18,984 nt of DNA. Origin: Clostridiaceae bacterium. Its GTDB lineage: Bacteria; Bacillota; Clostridia; Saccharofermentanales; DTU023. Shown here piece by piece: positions 13,846 through 18,984 of this stretch. The notes below the pieces were generated by a model that worked only from the letters and a program-made list of their open reading frames with translations, was not told the DNA's origin and made no database searches. The DNA lies in NCBI GenBank assembly GCA_012511185.1, contig JAAZGN010000049.1, positions 1 to 18,984 on the forward strand, written 5' to 3'. Each line of letters starts with the position of its first letter. The first letter of the stretch is position 1. The position numbers were made by a program, and so were the translations under genes.

Positions 13846-15070
13846 TCCGGTCGCAAAAGACCTTGAGGGGAGCGGGGTGACCCATGCCGCCAGGCAGCCG
13901 GTCACCTCGCTTTATATTCATGTTCCCTTTTGCCTGAGCAAGTGTCTTTATTGCGATTTTTATTCGATTACAGATTGCACAAACGAATGGATCGGGAGAT
14001 GGCAGCGGGGAATCATCCTTGAACTGGAACGGATCGCAGGCGAGGCCGCTTCGCACAAGGTGTGCACGGCACCGCTTCGGACAGTTTATTTCGGCGGTGG
14101 AACACCCTCCGTCTTACCTCACCAGGTCATTGGCTCGCTGATTGAACGGGCAAGGGCCCTTTTCTCTTTTGAAGCCTCTTGCGACATCACCCTGGAGGCC
14201 AATCCCGAATCCTATAATTCCGAGAAGAAGGCCGGTTCGCTCGGATCCCTGGTAGCCGCCGGTATCAATCGCGTCAGCTTCGGCATGCAGTCTTCATCAA
14301 ACGCGATCCTGAGCCGCCTCGGCCGCCGTCATACAGCCGCAGACGCGGAGTTTGCCATAGCTGCCGCATCACGAGCGGGCTTTGAACACATCGCCGTGGA
14401 TCTCATGACCGGTCTTCCAGGGCAGACCCTTGAGAATATCCTTGAGACACTTGACATGGTTCGGTCACTTCCGGTCGACCACGTCTCATCCTATGCGCTC
14501 TGCATTGCCGAAGGGACACCTTTTGATTTCCTTTTTAGAGCCAGCCCCGAGCTCTTTCCACAAGATGGCCTGGAGCGCGAGATGACGTACCAGGTGACCG
14601 CTTCATTGAAGTCGCAGGGCTTTGAACATTACGAGATTAGCAACTTTGCTAAACCGGGTGCCCGTTCGCGCCACAACCTCACTTATTGGGAAGCTGATCC
14701 TTACATGGCGGCCGGCCCCGCCGCTGCCAGCTATATGGGAGGGGTCAGGCGATGCAACCCCGCCTCACTTGAACAATGGTTGGCCCGGACGGAAGATGCC
14801 GGGGAGGGGCCCTTTGGCATGACATCGATTGAAGAGAGGGTCGATGAAGCGTCGGCCCGCATTGAGACCATGGTTTTGGGGCTTCGACTCCTGGACGGCG
14901 TGACCCGCTCCCGGTTCAAGGAGCGGCACGGGATCGATTATGACCAGGTCTTTGGCGACCGTCTCCGGTCGCTCCAAGGGCGGGGCTTGCTTGTTTGTGA
15001 AAAAGCCTGCATCCGGCTGACGGAAAAAGGTTTCGATTTTGCTGATCTTGTCGCCCGGGAATTGCTCTGA
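13826..15070 (+). CDS. hemW: HemW, radical SAM heme chaperone
   Basis: A 414-residue protein of the HemN/HemW radical SAM family. SLYIHVPFCLSKCLYCDF carries the [4Fe-4S] motif CxxxCxxC as C36, C40, C43. It is followed by YFGGGTPS, EANPES, NRVSFGMQS, DLMTGLPGQT and a HemW-type C-terminal domain. HemW binds heme and is thought to deliver it to respiratory proteins; many members were once called oxygen-independent coproporphyrinogen III oxidase. The position directly before hrcA is the standard Bacillota arrangement. The ATG at 13826 overlaps the SPFH gene by 20 bases with a GGAAA site. GTG 13877, behind AGGGGAG, is a good alternative that would remove 17 poorly conserved residues. Confidence 0.93.
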   Translation: MPAKDPDPVAKDLEGSGVTHAARQPVTSLYIHVPFCLSKCLYCDFYSITDCTNEWIGRWQRGIILELERIAGEAASHKVCTAPLRTVYFGGGTPSVLPHQVIGSLIERARALFSFEASCDITLEANPESYNSEKKAGSLGSLVAAGINRVSFGMQSSSNAILSRLGRRHTAADAEFAIAAASRAGFEHIAVDLMTGLPGQTLENILETLDMVRSLPVDHVSSYALCIAEGTPFDFLFRASPELFPQDGLEREMTYQVTASLKSQGFEHYEISNFAKPGARSRHNLTYWEADPYMAAGPAAASYMGGVRRCNPASLEQWLARTEDAGEGPFGMTSIEERVDEASARIETMVLGLRLLDGVTRSRFKERHGIDYDQVFGDRLRSLQGRGLLVCEKACIRLTEKGFDFADLVARELL

Positions 15071-15132
15071 AGCAGTTTATCGAGAATTCAGATAATTTTC
15101 ACCTCTTTGTCACTTTCGTCACACCCCTTTGA

Positions 15133-15161
15133 TTGACAGCCTTACATGGAGGTGTTAAAGT
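15133..15161 (+). promoter_or_regulatory. Sigma-A promoter of the hrcA-grpE-dnaK operon
   Basis: Consensus TTGACA (15133-15138), a 17-base spacer and TAAAGT (15156-15161). The predicted transcription start, near 15168, lies inside the CIRCE operator, so repressor binding would block initiation directly. There is no terminator between hemW and this promoter, so some readthrough from hemW is likely. Confidence 0.8.
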
Positions 15162-15165
15162 CGTA

Positions 15166-15192
15166 TTGGCACTCGACGCGTTCGAGTGCTAA
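15166..15192 (+). promoter_or_regulatory. CIRCE operator (HrcA binding site)
   Basis: TTGGCACTC (15166-15174), a nine-base spacer and GAGTGCTAA (15184-15192). This matches the CIRCE consensus TTAGCACTC-N9-GAGTGCTAA with a single change (A to G at position 3 of the left arm). HrcA binds here as a dimer and represses until heat shock titrates the GroE system. It sits between the promoter and the hrcA ATG, making autoregulation clear. Confidence 0.97.
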
Positions 15193-15212
15193 TACTTGAA
15201 AAGGATGATCCC

Positions 15213-16394
15213 ATGGACGAGCGCAAGAAACAAATCCTCAAAGCCATTGTGGACGATTATGTCGAGACGGCCGAACCGGTCGGCTCTAAGTCGCTCGTTG
15301 ACCGCCACAAGCTCAAATACTCCTCGGCCACCATCCGCCACGAAATGGCTGAACTCGAAGAGATGGGATATCTGGAAAAACCTCACACATCCGCGGGCAG
15401 GATGCCTTCAGACAGGGGTTACCGCGCCTATGTGGACAACATGCTTTCCCTGCCTGAGATTTCCCCGCAGGAAGCGTCGGGAATTCGCGATTTTCTCCTG
15501 AAAAATCTCGATGAGGCCAGGGAGCTGATCGAGCGGGCAGCAGAATACCTGGCCGGCAAGACGAATTACCTGTCGGTCGCCCTGTCGCCGCAATACTCGG
15601 ATTCCAGTCTGGAACAGATCAAAATCATGATGATTGAGCCGGGCCGGGCGATCGTTGTCCTAGTGCTTTCTGCCGGCGTTGTCCATGACCGCCTCATCCG
15701 GATTCCCGCCATGATCGACGAAAAACAGCTCGATAGCATCGGCCGCGCGGTGGAGCGCTGTCTGGCCGGAAAGAAGCTGGATGACATCACCCTTGTTACT
15801 ATTTCGTCAGCCGCAGGGGAAACGGGCCTTCCCGAAGCCCTGGTCAACCAGGTACTCTACGAGGCTTATGTCGCCATCAAACAGACGGAGAAGATCGAGA
15901 TCTTCATGGATGGCAGACATCACCTTTTAAAACAACCGGAATTCCGTAATGTGGATCGTGCCAACCGTTTCTACCGCGCCGTCCACCAGGAACAGATGGT
16001 CGCCGGTTACATGATGGAGATGAGGCAGGAGCAGGAAGAACGCCAGGCTGAGGGGTGTGACTGGAATCTTGATTGTCTTGAGGCAGTCGAAAGCGGGGAG
16101 GAGTCAGCGCTCTCGGTTCAGCGGACCAAACCCTCCTACATGGTTCGGATCGGGCAGGAAATAGCGCTCGACGGTATGGAGGACATGTCTTTTATTACGA
16201 CAACCTACCGGATCGGCCGCCAGATCTCGGGCCAGATCGGTGTCATCGGACCGAAACGGATGCAATACGGCAGGATCATTTCTCAGATCAGCTTTGTCAA
16301 CAAGGCACTGATGGAGGCTGCCGGCGAACATTACGGACACCCGGACAGCAACGACGGGTCGTCCGGCCAAAAAGAGGGAAAAACAGAGGAATAG
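15213..16394 (+). CDS. hrcA: Heat-shock repressor HrcA
   Basis: A 393-residue protein, longer than the usual 340-350. Residues 1-75 are the winged helix domain (DERKKQILKAIVDDYVETAEPVGSK, SSATIRHEMAELEEMGYLEKPHTSAGRMPS). The middle is the GAF-like dimerisation domain, and the C-terminus has IGQEIALDGMEDMSFITTTY and GVIGPKRMQYGRIIS. The extra length comes from an acidic Gln/Glu-rich insertion (about 268-300) before the final domain and a hydrophilic tail ending KTEE. AAAAGGA at 15199-15205 sets ATG 15213; the in-frame GTG at 15186 lies inside CIRCE and is rejected. It represses this operon through CIRCE. grpE starts two bases after the stop. Confidence 0.96.
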   Translation: MDERKKQILKAIVDDYVETAEPVGSKSLVDRHKLKYSSATIRHEMAELEEMGYLEKPHTSAGRMPSDRGYRAYVDNMLSLPEISPQEASGIRDFLLKNLDEARELIERAAEYLAGKTNYLSVALSPQYSDSSLEQIKIMMIEPGRAIVVLVLSAGVVHDRLIRIPAMIDEKQLDSIGRAVERCLAGKKLDDITLVTISSAAGETGLPEALVNQVLYEAYVAIKQTEKIEIFMDGRHHLLKQPEFRNVDRANRFYRAVHQEQMVAGYMMEMRQEQEERQAEGCDWNLDCLEAVESGEESALSVQRTKPSYMVRIGQEIALDGMEDMSFITTTYRIGRQISGQIGVIGPKRMQYGRIISQISFVNKALMEAAGEHYGHPDSNDGSSGQKEGKTEE

Positions 16395-16396
16395 CG

Positions 16397-16939
16397 ATGA
16401 GCGACCAAGAAGAAAAGGCAAAAGAACAGGAAACGGCCGCCACGGAGCCGTCCCGGGAAGTCGATGTGGCCATGGAGCCGCAAGAGGGGGAAGAAATAAC
16501 ATCTGAAGAGGAGTTGCGCGAACTGAATGACCGCTACTTGCGGGTCTGCGCCGACTTCGATAACTTCAGAAGAAGATCGCGGCAGAACCAGGCAGCAGGC
16601 TATGAAGAAGCCGTCATTGATACCATCCGTGCACTGCTTCCGGTTGTCGACAGCGTTGACGCTGCTGTCAAGGCGGCAGAAAGTAGCGAAAGAGACGAGA
16701 CACGCGAGTTTGCGCAAGGGCTTGTTCTGATCGCCCAGCAGCTGGACGAGGTCTTGCAGAAACTCGGTGTGACAGAAATCGACGGCGAAGGATCGGAGTT
16801 CGATCCCAACTTCCATCAGGTTGTCATTCACAATGAAGACGAGGAGCTGCCGGATAATTATATCGTTGAGGTCTACCAGAAGGGCTACCGCAAGGGAGAC
16901 CGCGTGATCCGCCACGGCATGGTCAGGGTGGTTAACTGA
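16397..16939 (+). CDS. grpE: GrpE nucleotide exchange factor
   Basis: A 180-residue protein, a normal length. An acidic disordered N-terminus (1-40) leads into the long dimerising helix with YLRVCADFDNFRRRSRQ. The helix bundle (VIDTIRALLPVVDSVDAA) follows, and then the C-terminal beta-wing with FDPNFHQVV and GYRKGDRVIRHGMVRVV, which inserts into the DnaK nucleotide cleft to release ADP. It lies two bases downstream of hrcA, so translation is probably coupled. The 101-base gap before dnaK has no second CIRCE. Confidence 0.97.
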   Translation: MSDQEEKAKEQETAATEPSREVDVAMEPQEGEEITSEEELRELNDRYLRVCADFDNFRRRSRQNQAAGYEEAVIDTIRALLPVVDSVDAAVKAAESSERDETREFAQGLVLIAQQLDEVLQKLGVTEIDGEGSEFDPNFHQVVIHNEDEELPDNYIVEVYQKGYRKGDRVIRHGMVRVVN

Positions 16940-16961
16940 AAAAGAGAATAATCTCACTGTT

Positions 16962-16978
16962 CCGGCTTACCGCGCCGG
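16962..16978 (+). other. Short hairpin between grpE and dnaK
   Basis: CCGGC (16962-16966) and GCCGG (16974-16978) enclose a seven-base loop. No T-run follows, so it is not a standard terminator. It could mark an RNA processing or stability site that lets dnaK mRNA accumulate separately from hrcA-grpE; that is inferred from position only. Confidence 0.3.
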
Positions 16979-17040
16979 CATGGGATGGTTTGGAAGAAGG
17001 CGCGGACAAACGAATCAGTTAATGAAAAGAGGAAAAAAAG

Positions 17041-18870
17041 ATGAGCAAAATAATAGGAATTGACTTGGGGACGACCAACTCCGTCGTATCAGTGATGGAA
17101 GGTGGTGAGCCGGTTGTCATCGTGAACGCGGAAGGCAACCGTACAACGCCATCCGTTGTTGCCTTTACCAATACAGGAGAGCGTCTGGTCGGGCAGATTG
17201 CTAAAAACCAGGCGCAGAAGAACCCCGAGCGCACGGTCATGTCAGTCAAGCGGGAGATGGGGACCGATCACAAGATAGTGATCGATGGCAAGACTTACAC
17301 ACCGCCGGAGATTTCCGCCATGATCCTTCAGAAATTGAAACACGACGCGGAGGCCTATCTGGGTGAAACGGTGACGCACGCCGTCGTGACGGTACCGGCT
17401 TATTTCTCAGACTCGCAACGCCAGGCGACCAAGGACGCCGGAAAAATCGCCGGCCTTACAGTGGACCGGATCATCAACGAGCCGACGGCGGCTTCGCTGG
17501 CTTACGGCCTCGACAAGGAGAACGACCAGAAGATCGTCATCTTTGACTTGGGCGGCGGAACCTTTGACGTTTCAATCCTTGAGATTGGCGACGGTGTCTT
17601 TGAAGTAAAATCGACATCCGGCAACACCCGCCTGGGCGGTGATGACTTCGATAACAAGATCGTCGACTGGATGGTCGAAACCATGAAAAAGGATCAGGGT
17701 GTCGATCTTTCATCCGACCGCCTGGCCATGCAAAGGCTGCGTGAGGCCGCTGAAAAGGCCAAGGTCGAACTGTCGAACGTCTTGACCGCATCGATCAACC
17801 TGCCCTTTATCACAGCCGATCAGGACGGACCCAAACACCTGGATCTGTCACTTTCACGGGCCAAGTTCGACGACATGACGGCCGACCTGATCGAAAAGAC
17901 CAAGGGTCCGCTCAATGCGGCCATGTCAGACGCCGGTATGAAGCCGAAAGACATTGACAAGATTCTGCTGGTAGGCGGATCGACGCGAATTCCTGCTGTC
18001 CAGGAAATGGTACGTCAGTACTTTGGCAAGGATCCCTTCAAGGGCATCAACCCGGACGAATGTGTGGCCATGGGTGCCGCCATTCAGGCGGGAATCCTGG
18101 CCGGAGACATCGATGATATGGTCCTGATCGACGTAACGCCGCTCTCACTCGGAATTGAAACCCTGGGTGGCGTCATGACACGCATGATTGACCGCAATAC
18201 CCGGATTCCGACCAGTAAGAAACGCATTTTCTCGACGGCAGCCGACGGGCAGACTCAGGTCGAGGTTCACGTGCTCCAGGGCGAGCGTGAGATGGCTGCG
18301 GGAAACAAGTCCTTGGGGCGCTTCAACCTGGACGGGATCGCTCCCGCGCCGCGCGGGATTCCCCAGATCGAGGTCAGTTTTGACATTGACGCCAATGGTA
18401 TTGTCAATGTTTCAGCCATCGACAAGGGGACCAACCGGACCCAGCACATTACCATCACAGCCTCGTCCAACCTGTCCGACTCCGACATCGATCAGGCCAT
18501 CAAGGACGCGGAACGCTTTGCTGAGGAAGACCGCAAGAGGAAGGACGAAGTCGACACCAAAAACCGTGCGGAGACAACCATCTACGAAACGGAAAAACTC
18601 CTGAAGGAGTCCGGCGACAAATTTGAGGATGCCGATAAGCAGGCCATTGATGAGCACCTGACCAAGCTGCGCGACAGCCACGGCAGAGGTGACCTGGAGG
18701 CCATGAAGCAGGACATGGAATCGCTTAGCCAGGTCGTTTACAAGGCTTCAGAGGCCATGTACCAGAAGGCTCAGCAACAGGCCCCGCCTGAACATGAGGA
18801 AGCTCCGCAACAAGAAGAGCCCGGCACCTACGAGGCTGACTTCAAAGATGTCGGCGGCGACGACAGCTAA
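17041..18870 (+). CDS. dnaK: Chaperone DnaK (Hsp70)
   Basis: A complete 609-residue Hsp70. The ATPase domain opens IGIDLGTTNSVVSVMEGG and contains IINEPTAASLAYGLD, DLGGGTFDVSILE and LLVGGSTRIPAVQ. The linker VLIDVTPLSLGIETLGG leads to the substrate-binding beta-domain (GEREMAAGNKSLGRFNLDGI) and the helical lid. The tail ends EADFKDVGGDDS, as in Gram-positive DnaK. The N-terminal lobe lacks the insertion of about 24 residues found in Gram-negative DnaK, which supports Bacillota. AGAGG at 17028-17032 precedes the ATG. It folds clients with DnaJ and GrpE; the J-domain protein at 8361 is a possible extra partner. dnaJ usually follows but is not within the last 114 bases. Confidence 0.98.
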   Translation: MSKIIGIDLGTTNSVVSVMEGGEPVVIVNAEGNRTTPSVVAFTNTGERLVGQIAKNQAQKNPERTVMSVKREMGTDHKIVIDGKTYTPPEISAMILQKLKHDAEAYLGETVTHAVVTVPAYFSDSQRQATKDAGKIAGLTVDRIINEPTAASLAYGLDKENDQKIVIFDLGGGTFDVSILEIGDGVFEVKSTSGNTRLGGDDFDNKIVDWMVETMKKDQGVDLSSDRLAMQRLREAAEKAKVELSNVLTASINLPFITADQDGPKHLDLSLSRAKFDDMTADLIEKTKGPLNAAMSDAGMKPKDIDKILLVGGSTRIPAVQEMVRQYFGKDPFKGINPDECVAMGAAIQAGILAGDIDDMVLIDVTPLSLGIETLGGVMTRMIDRNTRIPTSKKRIFSTAADGQTQVEVHVLQGEREMAAGNKSLGRFNLDGIAPAPRGIPQIEVSFDIDANGIVNVSAIDKGTNRTQHITITASSNLSDSDIDQAIKDAERFAEEDRKRKDEVDTKNRAETTIYETEKLLKESGDKFEDADKQAIDEHLTKLRDSHGRGDLEAMKQDMESLSQVVYKASEAMYQKAQQQAPPEHEEAPQQEEPGTYEADFKDVGGDDS

Positions 18871-18890
18871 ATGGGAGCATGAGCTGGAGG

Positions 18891-18924
18891 TGAGGGGCGG
18901 GTGCCAAATGGCACCCGCCCCTCA
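18891..18924 (+). terminator. Perfect 15-bp hairpin after dnaK, without T-run
   Basis: Arms 18891-18905 (TGAGGGGCGGGTGCC) and 18910-18924 pair perfectly over 15 bp around the loop AAAT. Pairing can extend by GAGG/CCTC across a two-base bulge. It starts 20 bases after the dnaK stop. No T-run follows on the plus strand, so intrinsic termination may be weak. It could instead be an mRNA stabiliser or a dispersed palindromic repeat. The bases after it, to 18984, hold no gene start I can support; TTGACC at the very end could be a -35 box. Confidence 0.6.
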
Positions 18925-18984
18925 GGCCTCTTCAGTGCAGCGGGCCGGATGAAGTGGTAGCATGGTAAACGGTTAGTTTTGACC

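Noticed and set aside
15186..15212. Upstream in-frame GTG start for hrcA
   Set aside because: It lies inside the CIRCE right arm with no ribosome site; ATG 15213 has AAAAGGA at the proper distance and starts at the conserved DERKKQIL.
16331..16957. Long minus-strand frame of 208 codons opposite grpE
   Set aside because: It is antisense to clearly coding hrcA/grpE sequence, with no ribosome site and no recognisable protein. The same reasoning removes the long antisense frames at 3305-3892, 5153-5767 and 2663-3244.
16940..17040. Second CIRCE or separate heat-shock promoter before dnaK
   Set aside because: No GCACTC/GAGTGC pair and no credible -35/-10 pair was found; only a short hairpin is present.
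18925..18984. Start of dnaJ at the window end
   Set aside because: dnaJ usually follows dnaK, but no ATG with a J-domain N-terminus appears before the end of the window.

Overview
The window looks like chromosomal DNA of an anaerobic Gram-positive bacterium (Bacillota, probably class Clostridia). The basis is the hrcA-grpE-dnaK operon behind a CIRCE operator with hemW just upstream, a DnaK without the Gram-negative N-terminal insertion, AAGGAGG-type ribosome binding sites, and DUF6054-like and DUF5685-like proteins. GC content looks like the mid-50s percent by eye, not counted. I cannot name the genus. I see no phage, insertion sequence, CRISPR array, rRNA or tRNA.

Layout. (1) 1-1144: the C-terminal part of a RuBisCO-like protein (form IV), followed by a visibly broken MtnX-like HAD phosphatase, possibly the remains of a methionine-salvage-type pair. 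(2) 1108-2182: a CYTH-domain protein (minus) and a small DUF6054-like protein (plus), transcribed divergently from promoters placed back to back. (3) 2248-4160: a monocistronic AMP-forming acyl-CoA synthetase with its own promoter and a terminator hairpin shared with the convergent glnS. (4) 4166-7366: a two-gene gltX-glnS operon on the minus strand. (5) 7480-9316: a plus-strand set of a DUF5685-like helical protein, a J-domain protein with a cysteine-packed tail, and a polytopic membrane protein. (6) 9313-12281: a divergent pair of exported proteins. One has the fold of an S11 D,D-carboxypeptidase and the other that of an M28 metallopeptidase lipoprotein, and both appear to have lost most catalytic residues. 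(7) 12331-15070: NfeD, an SPFH/stomatin protein and HemW, closely spaced after the M28-like gene. (8) 15133-18924: sigma-A promoter, CIRCE, hrcA, grpE, dnaK, then a perfect 15-bp hairpin. dnaJ is not in the window.

How they work together. The right end is the class I heat-shock operon, repressed by HrcA at CIRCE, with HemW in its usual place next to hrcA. gltX and glnS charge tRNA-Glu and tRNA-Gln directly. The middle is envelope related: NfeD and SPFH organise membranes, and the two pseudoenzyme-like exported proteins may bind peptidoglycan or peptides rather than cleave them. The least explained parts are that divergent pair and the DUF5685/J-domain/membrane set. Every assignment comes from reading motifs; no database search was run.
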